Positions 51,646 to 58,417 of a DNA stretch of 64,000 bases are shown here, piece by piece. The translations under genes and the position numbers were made by a program. Source of the DNA: Deltaproteobacteria bacterium UBA5205 (GTDB lineage: Bacteria > Desulfobacterota > Syntrophorhabdia > Syntrophorhabdales > Syntrophorhabdaceae); the NCBI GenBank assembly GCA_002412715.1, contig DHVP01000042.1, positions 72,405 through 136,404 of the forward strand, written 5' to 3'. Every line of letters starts with the position of its first letter. The first letter of the stretch is position 1. The notes beneath the pieces were generated by a model that was given only the letters and a program-made list of their open reading frames with translations, searched no databases and had not been told where the DNA came from.

Positions 51646-52227
51646 ATGAAATCGACAGGGAAACGACACGTCAGCACCAATCGCGGCCAGCGCAGCGACA
51701 CCGCCGGGATCATTCGCCGGTCACGATCCGAAAAGCGCGATTACCTGATGGAGCATGAAAGCAAGGCAATCCTGGAGAACGCCGGGATCGAGACAACGGG
51801 CACTACGGTCGTTCTTTCCGAAGACGAAGCGGCTGAAACAGCCCGTGGCCGGGGTTTTCCCGTTGTCCTCAAGGTCGTCTCTCCCGACGTTGTCCACACG
51901 ACCGACGCGAGCGGCGTAAAGTTGAACGTGCAAAACGACGGTGATGTCAGGCAGGCCTACCGGGATATCCTCTCGGCATTCAGCGACCGTAAGATTGCCG
52001 GCGTCTCCGTACAGAAGATGGCACCGCCGGGGGTGGAAGCCATCGTTGGTTTCACGCGGGACGAGAGCTTCGGACCGGTGCTCATGTTCGGACTTGGCGG
52101 GATTTTCGCGGAGGTCCTGAAGGATGTGACATTCAGGGTACTGCCCATCACAGAAGACTGCGCCAGAGAAATGATCGAAGAAATAAAAGGTTTTTCCATC
52201 CTCGCCGGATACCGGGTAGATTCCTAA
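51646..52227 (+). CDS. ADP-forming acyl-CoA synthetase beta-domain protein, C-terminally shortened
   Basis: 193 aa. From about residue 35 it matches the ATP-grasp beta domain of NDP-forming acetate-CoA ligases: EHESKAILENAGIETTGTTVV, GFPVVLKVVSPDVVHTTDASGVKLNV, PPGVEAIVGFTRDESFGPVLMFGLGGIFAEVLKDV (in parts). The domain normally continues about 40-60 residues after the GYR motif; here it stops after SILAGYRVDS. No homologous continuation is seen in other frames. The alpha domain is absent upstream. The protein may be a relic, or a partner of an alpha subunit encoded elsewhere. A start at 51646 has AAGGAACGGGAA upstream. Confidence 0.8.
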   Translation: MKSTGKRHVSTNRGQRSDTAGIIRRSRSEKRDYLMEHESKAILENAGIETTGTTVVLSEDEAAETARGRGFPVVLKVVSPDVVHTTDASGVKLNVQNDGDVRQAYRDILSAFSDRKIAGVSVQKMAPPGVEAIVGFTRDESFGPVLMFGLGGIFAEVLKDVTFRVLPITEDCAREMIEEIKGFSILAGYRVDS

Positions 52228-52264
52228 GTCTTTACTTTTTGGATTTGATAGGGTATAGAATAGT

Positions 52265-52301
52265 GAGTTGAGGGAAACTCTGGTAGAATCCCCCTCAACT
52301 C
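52265..52301. terminator. Hairpin downstream of the acyl-CoA synthetase fragment
   Basis: GAGTTGAGGG (52265-52274) pairs with CCCTCAACTC (52292-52301), a 10-bp stem with a 17-base loop, 37 bases after the stop of the plus-strand gene. No clear U-tract follows. Confidence 0.5.
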
Positions 52302-52369
52302 TGGCAGACGCCGATCGTAATACGGGTACGATCGACAGAAGTATACTTGGAACGAATGGAATCTTTCAA

Positions 52370-52409
52370 GGTGAACCCGGCTGCGGTACGACCGACGGCC
52401 GGGTTCACC
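52370..52409. terminator. Strong hairpin at the acs 3' end (probable terminator)
   Basis: GGTGAACCCGGC (52370-52381) pairs perfectly with GCCGGGTTCACC (52398-52409), a 12-bp GC-rich stem with a 16-base loop. It sits 10 bases beyond the acs stop codon on the minus strand and 140 bases after the plus-strand gene, so it could stop both convergent transcripts. The flanking U-tracts are weak (CCTTTATC on the plus side). Confidence 0.7.
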
Positions 52410-52418
52410 TTTATCGTC

Positions 52419-54386
52419 TTATTTTATTTTCTTTCTTTCCGCTACCAGGTCATCGACCACGCCCGGCTCGGCCAGTGTTGACGTATCGCCGAAGTCTTCG
52501 AACTTCGAGGCTGCGACCTGCCTGAGCACGCGGCGCATGATCTTACCGGATCTCGTCTTGGGAAGCCCGTCGGCCCACTGGATCAGGTCGGGTGTTGCGA
52601 TGGGCCCGATCTCCTTACGCACCAGCGCGATAAGATCCTTCTTCAGGGCATCGTCTTTCTCAACGCCGGTGTTCAGCGTCACATACGCATAGATTCCCTG
52701 TCCCTTGATGTCATGAGGAAATCCCACGACCGCCGATTCTGCAACCTTCGGGTGCGTTGTAAGTGCCGCTTCGATCTCGGCGGTTCCCAACCTGTGGCCG
52801 GAAACGTTGATGACGTCGTCGATCCTTCCGGTGATCTTATAGTCGCCGGCCGCATCCCGCTCGGCTCCGTCGCCGGAGAAGTAATATCCCGGAAACTGGG
52901 CAAAGTAATTTTCCTTGAACAACTTGGGATTGTTCCATACGCCCCTCATCATGCCCGGCCAGGCGGTCTTCATACAGAGTGCTCCCTTACCGGGGCCTTT
53001 GATCTCATTGCCGTCCTCGTCCATGATAGCCGGTACAACACCGAAGAAAGGAACCATACACTTGGCAGGTTTGATATCAATTGCGCCGGGCAGAGGAAGG
53101 ATCATGTGTCCGCCGGTTTCCGTCTGCCACCAGGTGTCTGCGATCGTGCATCTGCCGCCGCCGACTTTGTTGTAGAACCACCACCACGCTTCGGGGTTCA
53201 GCGGCTCGCCGACGGAACCGAGAACGCGCAGAGAGGAAAGATCGTGTTTTTCAACCCACGCATCGCCTTCCTTGGCGACTGCGCGGATGGCGGTCGGTGC
53301 GGTATAGAAGTTGTTGACATTGTATTTCTCTACTACTTCCCAGAACCGGTCGAAACCGGGATAGCTCGGAAGCCCTTCGAAGAGGATGCTGGTGTGTCCG
53401 TTGGTGAGAGGCCCGTAGGCAACATAACTGTGACCGGTCACCCAGCCGATATCGGCCGTGCACCAGTAGACGTCTTCGTCGCGCACGTCGAAGGCAAGCT
53501 GCTGTGTCATGGAAGCGTACAGGAGATAGCCTGCGGTCGTATGCTGAACGCCCTTGGGAGTTCCCGTGGAACCTGAGGTATAGAGAATGAACAACGGGTC
53601 TTCGGCATCCATTTCCTCGGGCTTGCAGTAACGTCCTGCTTTTGCCATCAGATCTTCGTACCAGACATCGCGACCTTCCTTCATGGTGACCGGTGTGCCG
53701 GTACGTTTGACCACGATCTCAGTCTTTATCGTCGGGCACTGCTCCGCCGCCTTGTCTGCGTTGTCCTTCTGGGGGACAGCCTTGGCGCCGCGGTAAGTAC
53801 CGTCACAGGTAATGAGCACGGTAGACTTGCAGTCGTTGATCCTGTCTCTCAATGCTTCTGCGGAAAAACCGCCGAAGACGATGGCGTGGACGACGCCTAT
53901 TCTTGAGCAGGCAAGCATCGTGATGACAAGCTCGGGGATCATGGGAAGATAGATGGTGACTACATCGCCCTTCTTGATTCCCATATCTTTGAGGACGTTG
54001 GCGAACTTGTTGACTTCCCTGTACAGGTCGAAGTATGTGAAGACCTTCCAGTCATTGGGGTCGTTGCCTTCGAAGATGATGGCGGCTTTGTTTTTCTTGG
54101 TTTCCAGATGGCGGTCGAGGCAATTGTAGCTGACATTCAGCTTGCCGCCTTCGAACCATTTAACATGAAGATCGTCACCGAATGACCAGTCGGACACTTT
54201 GTTTTTGTCGAAGGGCTTGAACCAGGTCAGTCTTTTTTCGGCCTCTTTTGCCCAGAAGGCGTTAGGGTTCTCGATGGACTCTTTGTAGAGCTTGTCATAC
54301 TCGGCCCTGCTCTTGATGTACGATTTTTCCCTTACCCTGTCAGGAACGGGAAATATCTTGTCGTAGAAATCGGTTTCGTTAGCCAT
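52419..54386 (-). CDS. acs: Acetyl-CoA synthetase (AMP-forming)
   Basis: 655 aa, the normal length. Activates acetate to acetyl-CoA via acetyl-AMP. Motifs: ATP-binding YTSGSTGTPKGVQHTTAGYL, WWQTETGGHMI, FSGDGAERDAAGDYKITGR, and the C-terminal PKTRSGKIMRRVLR with the Lys that is acetylated in regulated Acs. AAGGAG ribosome site. It links acetate to the CODH/ACS pathway. The upstream 420 bases hold possible leader structures, including one on the opposite strand. Confidence 0.96.
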   Translation of the reverse strand: MANETDFYDKIFPVPDRVREKSYIKSRAEYDKLYKESIENPNAFWAKEAEKRLTWFKPFDKNKVSDWSFGDDLHVKWFEGGKLNVSYNCLDRHLETKKNKAAIIFEGNDPNDWKVFTYFDLYREVNKFANVLKDMGIKKGDVVTIYLPMIPELVITMLACSRIGVVHAIVFGGFSAEALRDRINDCKSTVLITCDGTYRGAKAVPQKDNADKAAEQCPTIKTEIVVKRTGTPVTMKEGRDVWYEDLMAKAGRYCKPEEMDAEDPLFILYTSGSTGTPKGVQHTTAGYLLYASMTQQLAFDVRDEDVYWCTADIGWVTGHSYVAYGPLTNGHTSILFEGLPSYPGFDRFWEVVEKYNVNNFYTAPTAIRAVAKEGDAWVEKHDLSSLRVLGSVGEPLNPEAWWWFYNKVGGGRCTIADTWWQTETGGHMILPLPGAIDIKPAKCMVPFFGVVPAIMDEDGNEIKGPGKGALCMKTAWPGMMRGVWNNPKLFKENYFAQFPGYYFSGDGAERDAAGDYKITGRIDDVINVSGHRLGTAEIEAALTTHPKVAESAVVGFPHDIKGQGIYAYVTLNTGVEKDDALKKDLIALVRKEIGPIATPDLIQWADGLPKTRSGKIMRRVLRQVAASKFEDFGDTSTLAEPGVVDDLVAERKKIK

Positions 54387-54558
54387 TCTTCTTCTCCTTG
54401 TTCTAAGATTTTACCAACCGCGGCACTCACAACCGCGTTTTCTGATCATTTACCAAATCCCACAGATGAAGATTAGAATAAATTGAGTCGCTTTGGTATC
54501 GGTATGCGGATGAATTAGATGTAAGTTATACACCTACACGGTATAGTCGTCAGGCCCA

Positions 54559-54603
54559 CCGGCACAGCAACGAATAGCCTTACGTTACTACTCGTCGTGC
54601 CGG
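54559..54603 (+). ncRNA. Possible structured leader or small RNA
   Basis: CCGGCAC (54559-54565) pairs with GTGCCGG (54597-54603) with a further ACGA/TCGT inner pairing. It is followed by the intrinsic terminator at 54652-54673. No known riboswitch class was recognised. Strand inferred from the terminator. Confidence 0.35.
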
Positions 54604-54651
54604 ACCGATCCAGGGAGGGTAAAAAGGGATTGTCCCTATTCCTGTATTGTT

Positions 54652-54673
54652 GGTCCCCGTTGGACCTTTTTTT
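54652..54673 (+). terminator. Intrinsic terminator, plus strand, upstream of mmgE
   Basis: GGTCC-CCGTT-GGACC followed by seven T. The stem is short (5 bp) but the U-tract is good. It lies 133 bases before the MmgE/PrpD start and no plus-strand gene precedes it. Confidence 0.55.
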
Positions 54674-54782
54674 CTTGCCTGCAAGGGAAGATCTAGAGAA
54701 AATATAGAAGTTCCCGTAAAGTTTTAAAATTTCCAACGCCCTCGTGAAGTAAATTCGGCAGCGCAAGAGATTCGGAGATTAA

Positions 54783-54803
54783 GGGGTAAGGGGTAAGGGG
54801 TAA
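54783..54803 (+). repeat. Three GGGGTAA heptads just before the mmgE start
   Basis: Three perfect tandem GGGGTAA units, then ACG and the ATG at 54807. The AAGGGG parts can act as the ribosome-binding site. Related in period, but not in sequence, to the GGTAATG family. Three G4 tracts could contribute to a G-quadruplex. Confidence 0.8.
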
Positions 54804-54806
54804 ACG

Positions 54807-56216
54807 ATGCAGAACGAGAAAAAACAGACGCTGGAAGATGATCTGTCCGGGTTCGCGTTGAGGGCAGTGCGTGAAAGGATCGATCCCGAAACACTTCATG
54901 TCCTCAAACGGAACATACTCGATTCCTATGCCGGGATATGCGCTTCGCTCAAAGATACGGGGATGACACGGATATTCCAGCGCATGACATCGATGGTCCC
55001 GGACGACAGGGGAATCACCGTCTGGGGTGTCGGCCTCAAGGCCCACGCAACGGAAGCGGTGTTCATGAACACAATCCTCGGCAGGCGCAGCGATCTCGTC
55101 AACACATACATGTCGCCCGACAGGATGGGAGGCTCTCACCCTTCCGACAATGTCTCCCTCGTGCTTTCACTGGCAGAATGGCTTGGCAAGGGTGGAAAGG
55201 ATGTCCTCTCCCATACCTGGCTGGCATACCGGCTTTCCTGCATGTTTGCCAATTATTATGACCCCGAAAGCACCGGCTACGATCATGATGCCCAGGCGCT
55301 TTTTTTCACTCCCCTGGTCATTGGTTCCATGATGTCGCTTACCACCGAACAGATGACGCAAGCCCAGCGCATCGCCGGGATGCTCGGGCTCAACATCAAT
55401 CAGGCTGCCGTGGGGGATGTGACCGACTGGAAACACTGCACCTTCGCCTCATGTGCCATGCGGGGACTCGAGTCCGTTATTATGGGCCTTTCCGGTTTTA
55501 CAGGTCCCGGCGAGATATACGAAGGCGAATCAGGCGTCAACCGTTTCATTACACACGGTCCTTCCATCCTGGATACTCCGCCCGATCTGGGGTCCATCAT
55601 ATTCAAACGATGGCCCGCCCTTGTCTTCTGCCAGACCCCCATAGATGCCGCCGTAGAGCTGTCACACAGGATCGGCGATCATGACAGGATCGCAAAAGTT
55701 GAAGTGCAGACTTACAAGAAAGCGATCACAGAGGCTGCCATCGGATCGTCCTATTATCCCATGAGCAGGGCGGCACGGACGCACTCACTCCCCTATTGCG
55801 TGGCCGCCGCCCTGGTTAAAGGGACCGTCGAATACGGCTTCTTCGATGACGGCTTCATAGGGAATGAAAGAGCGGTCGCCGATATGATCCCGAAAATAGA
55901 GGTCACCGAGGACAAAGAGATGACCCGGACGTTCCCGAACGGTGCTCCCTGCCGACTCGTGGTCACGCTGAAAGACGGATCGATAGTCGACTGTCTCCGC
56001 GCCTGTCCCCATGGCGACCCCGGGGACCCGCTTGATGACGGGGAGATCGAAGAAAAGACCATAGCCTATCTGTCCGAACTTACACATGTCAAACACGCCC
56101 GGAGTCTCGTCAGCCGTGTCTGGGAACTGGAGAAGGAGCCATCCATAGCCTTTCTGGTTGATCCGCTGAAAAAGAGGGTCAATGAGAAACTGAACCAAAG
56201 GAGGAGTCAAAAATGA
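54807..56216 (+). CDS. MmgE/PrpD family protein
   Basis: 469 aa. Member of the 2-methylcitrate dehydratase / cis-aconitate decarboxylase-like family. N-terminal helical part with NILDSYAGICASLKDTG, then RRSDLVNTYMSPDRMGGSHPSDNV with the His-Pro-Ser segment of the active site, and GMLGLNINQAAVGDVTDWKHCTFASCAMRGLESVI (in parts). No prpB/prpC in the neighbourhood, so propionate metabolism is not implied; family members include dehydratases of other hydroxy-acids and racemases or isomerases. First gene of a small operon with an NTF2-like gene overlapping by 4 bases. Confidence 0.9.
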   Translation: MQNEKKQTLEDDLSGFALRAVRERIDPETLHVLKRNILDSYAGICASLKDTGMTRIFQRMTSMVPDDRGITVWGVGLKAHATEAVFMNTILGRRSDLVNTYMSPDRMGGSHPSDNVSLVLSLAEWLGKGGKDVLSHTWLAYRLSCMFANYYDPESTGYDHDAQALFFTPLVIGSMMSLTTEQMTQAQRIAGMLGLNINQAAVGDVTDWKHCTFASCAMRGLESVIMGLSGFTGPGEIYEGESGVNRFITHGPSILDTPPDLGSIIFKRWPALVFCQTPIDAAVELSHRIGDHDRIAKVEVQTYKKAITEAAIGSSYYPMSRAARTHSLPYCVAAALVKGTVEYGFFDDGFIGNERAVADMIPKIEVTEDKEMTRTFPNGAPCRLVVTLKDGSIVDCLRACPHGDPGDPLDDGEIEEKTIAYLSELTHVKHARSLVSRVWELEKEPSIAFLVDPLKKRVNEKLNQRRSQK

Positions 56217-56611
56217 AGAGACCGGCACTGGCCGCGGCCAGCGACATCGAGCTATTCTTCAACGCTTTTAACGATCGTGACTGGGCAACCCTGTTATTGT
56301 ACATGAGCGACGATTGCGTCTGGGATGCGTCCGAAAAACGTTTGGTGGGCAAAGAGAACATTATCGATTACTGGACCAATTACCACGCCTCCTTCAAGGA
56401 GACGCTCGGCAAGCCGGAAAAAATAGTTTTCGGCGATAATGTGGTCTATCTCCAGGTAAAGATCCGTCTCGATTTTCTTGAAGACGGTATGTTCTACGGG
56501 AGATCATGCAGAAAAGGGGACGTCCTGGAATTCGGCTGCGCCGACTTCTATGAGCTCGATGAAGAGGGAAGGATACGATCCGGGTGCGTATATACAAAGA
56601 TCTTTAATTGA
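56213..56611 (+). CDS. NTF2-like (SnoaL-type) protein
   Basis: 132 aa, cone-shaped NTF2 fold expected: an N-terminal helix DIELFFNAFNDRDWATLLLYMSDDCVWDA (in parts), then GKENIIDYWTNYHASFKETLG, followed by beta strands VVYLQVKIRLDFLED and DFYELDEEGRIRSGCVY. SnoaL-like proteins are cyclases, isomerases, hydrolases or small binding proteins. Start overlaps the mmgE stop (ATGA), so the two are made together; it may act on the same compound. Confidence 0.85.
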   Translation: MKRPALAAASDIELFFNAFNDRDWATLLLYMSDDCVWDASEKRLVGKENIIDYWTNYHASFKETLGKPEKIVFGDNVVYLQVKIRLDFLEDGMFYGRSCRKGDVLEFGCADFYELDEEGRIRSGCVYTKIFN

Positions 56612-56693
56612 TGTCGCAGCAACTGCCCTCCCAGCTTGGCGCGAGTATATCAACCGGTCCGCGCCTGTTGGGATCGGGTTCGCGTATCTTGCT

Positions 56694-56722
56694 TTGACCC
56701 GGTGGATCGTAATTATTTATAC
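56694..56722 (+). promoter_or_regulatory. Probable promoter for the isochorismatase-like gene
   Basis: TTGACC (56694-56699), 17-base spacer, TTATAC (56717-56722). The spacer begins with GGTGGATCGTA (56701-56711), which is repeated before the next gene at 57563-57573, directly upstream of TATAGT at 57580. The repeated 11-mer is a candidate activator site shared by both genes. Confidence 0.55.
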
Positions 56723-56758
56723 AGGGGTCATCCACTCATGGTACGGAAGGAGATAATC

Positions 56759-57562
56759 ATGGAGACTTTTTACAGGCTCAGCCTGATTTTTCAGGGTATC
56801 GTTCCGTTGTCAGGCCTCTGTGCAGCAGCCGCCATCGCCGGCCGCTCCAAGAGAGAAGTCCCCCCCATCCTGAAGGACCTCCGCAAGGAATTATCGCCCG
56901 CCTTCAAACAGATGGGACGGCCGATGCATCTTTTTCACCTTGATCCTTCGAAGACGGCCTTCGTCATAATCGATATGCAGAATTTCTCCTGCACGCCCTC
57001 ACAGGGCGCAGCCATGACCGACATCGGCAAAATAACATCCGAGATCAATGGGCTTGCCGGCTGCTGCCGTTCGGTAAACGTTCCCGTGATATGGGTACGA
57101 CATAATGTAACCGCCGGATCGGCCGGCAACGACGCCGGCCTCTACGCGGCCTTTCATGAAAAATCCCGCCTGAAAGAGCTATACAACGAGGGGAAGGGAA
57201 CGGAGGTCTTTCCCCACATGCACTTTGACCCGGCGGACCACGTTGTCTTCAAGAACCGGTACAGTGCATTCCTCTCGGATCCGCCCGAACTCAGACGCAA
57301 ACTCGAAAGATTAAAAAGAACGCAGCTGATTGTCGCCGGGATCGCTGCCAACGTATGTGTGGAGTCCACAGTCCGGGACGCCATGCAGCTGGACTACGAG
57401 GTGGCCCTCGTTGCGGACGGTGTCGCAACCTTTGACCAGGCCCTCCTCAAAAGCACGTTGAAGAACACAATGCTCTTCTTCGGCGACGTCCTGACCACGC
57501 AAGAGATCATGGACGGGCTGAAGACCTGGGACGTCGATCGCTCGCGCTCCTTGCGCCGATAA
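56759..57562 (+). CDS. Isochorismatase-like cysteine hydrolase
   Basis: 267 aa from the ATG at 56759 (AAGGAG 6 bases upstream); a longer frame from 56636 includes the promoter and is unlikely. The catalytic triad is seen: Asp72 (VIIDMQNFSC), Lys165 (VFKNRYSAF), Cys200 (IAANVCVESTVRDAM). The family includes isochorismatases, nicotinamidases and N-carbamoyl hydrolases; substrate not predictable. Odd: an extra 60-residue N-terminal extension with a hydrophobic stretch (LSLIFQGIVPLSGLCAAAAIAG), maybe a membrane anchor. Confidence 0.88.
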   Translation: METFYRLSLIFQGIVPLSGLCAAAAIAGRSKREVPPILKDLRKELSPAFKQMGRPMHLFHLDPSKTAFVIIDMQNFSCTPSQGAAMTDIGKITSEINGLAGCCRSVNVPVIWVRHNVTAGSAGNDAGLYAAFHEKSRLKELYNEGKGTEVFPHMHFDPADHVVFKNRYSAFLSDPPELRRKLERLKRTQLIVAGIAANVCVESTVRDAMQLDYEVALVADGVATFDQALLKSTLKNTMLFFGDVLTTQEIMDGLKTWDVDRSRSLRR

Positions 57563-57618
57563 GGTGGATCGTAGTACTCTATAGTCGTTTTCAACGCCAC
57601 CCTTAAGGAGAAACGATC

Positions 57619-58170
57619 ATGAGGACCATCCCCAGGCTGATTCTGATTCTTCACGTTATCGCTCTGGCATTGAGCTTCACTCTGTCAGCAATGGCGGACA
57701 CTCCCGCCCCTCCCCGCGACTACATGAAGGTGACCGAGAACGAAAGGTACGTCTTCGTCATGCTCGCTCCCCCGATGAAATGGGTAAGCAAAGACACGGA
57801 GCTCAGAAAAACCTACAAGGAGTCAGGGCTTTACAGGAACGATGGATCGTCCGAACCTTTGTGGGCTGTGCTCTGGTACTCCTTTTCCGTCTATCCAAGC
57901 TCTGACGGCAAGCACATCGTCCGCATGGGACCCTGGGCAACATCCGTCGATGACCTCGCCCTGGCCGTTTACGAAAACGGAAAAGAGCTCAAACGCTACC
58001 TGATCAGGGATTTAATCAAGGACGAAATGAAACTCAAACGCACGGTAAGTCATTTCTTCTGGCGCAAGGAACCTCGTTTCAATGACAAAGAGGGCACCAT
58101 GCTCATTGAGACGACAGACGACCAACAGTACCTGTTCTCGGTTACAACGGGGGAAATCCTGAAAAAATAG
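57619..58170 (+). CDS. Exported protein of unknown function
   Basis: 183 aa. Signal peptide at residues 1-27 (LILILHVIALALSFTLSAMADT, cleavage likely after AMA). The mature part is about 155 residues with YVFVMLAPPMKWVSKDTELRKTYKESGLYRNDGSSEPLW (in parts), AVYENGKELKRYLIRDLI and a conserved-looking end DDQQYLFSVTTGEILKK. I recognise no family. AAGGAG ribosome site. A GGTGGATCGTA element upstream is shared with the preceding gene. Confidence 0.8.
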   Translation: MRTIPRLILILHVIALALSFTLSAMADTPAPPRDYMKVTENERYVFVMLAPPMKWVSKDTELRKTYKESGLYRNDGSSEPLWAVLWYSFSVYPSSDGKHIVRMGPWATSVDDLALAVYENGKELKRYLIRDLIKDEMKLKRTVSHFFWRKEPRFNDKEGTMLIETTDDQQYLFSVTTGEILKK

Positions 58171-58382
58171 TTGCGCGTCTCGCGGAAAGAAAATCATTCG
58201 TAAAGGTTCCGGGCTTACTGTACACATTTACACGGAGCTGTTAGATTTTCCGTCATTCCAGCACGGGAAGGCTTTTGATGCGGCCGCGAAGCACGCGTGC
58301 GGGGCACCGCAGGGTGTTAAACAGATAAGGATCCGGTCAAAGAGGGACTGACTGCCCTAAAGAGATCGGGACACTTACAATT

Positions 58383-58415
58383 CCCATCACCTACAACCCA
58401 TAGCCTATTACCTGT
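58383..58415 (-). repeat. Heptad-repeat arm after the fhs stop
   Basis: On the minus strand CAGGTAATAGGCTATGGG, then GTTGTAGGTGATGGG. It begins 2-3 bases after the fhs stop codon (TAG). The second arm is not clear. A fragment of the REP-like palindrome (CCGTCATTCC) lies at about 58249-58258 in the same gap. Confidence 0.8.
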
Positions 58416-58417
58416 TT

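Larger units (their letters stand above)
54387..54806. other. Intergenic region with stem-loops upstream of both acs and mmgE
   Basis: No gene supported. Contents: a small CGCGG/CCGCG hairpin at about 54419-54438, a CCGGCAC...GTGCCGG stem at 54559-54603, a plus-strand intrinsic terminator at 54652-54673 and a GGGGTAA triplet at 54783-54803. The terminator on the plus strand, with no plus-strand gene upstream, suggests a short transcript or an attenuating leader of the MmgE operon. Confidence 0.5.

Noticed and set aside
54783..54803. GGGGTAA triplet as a telomere-like or origin repeat
   Set aside because: Only three units and a position that fits a ribosome site; no DnaA boxes or AT-rich unwinding region nearby.
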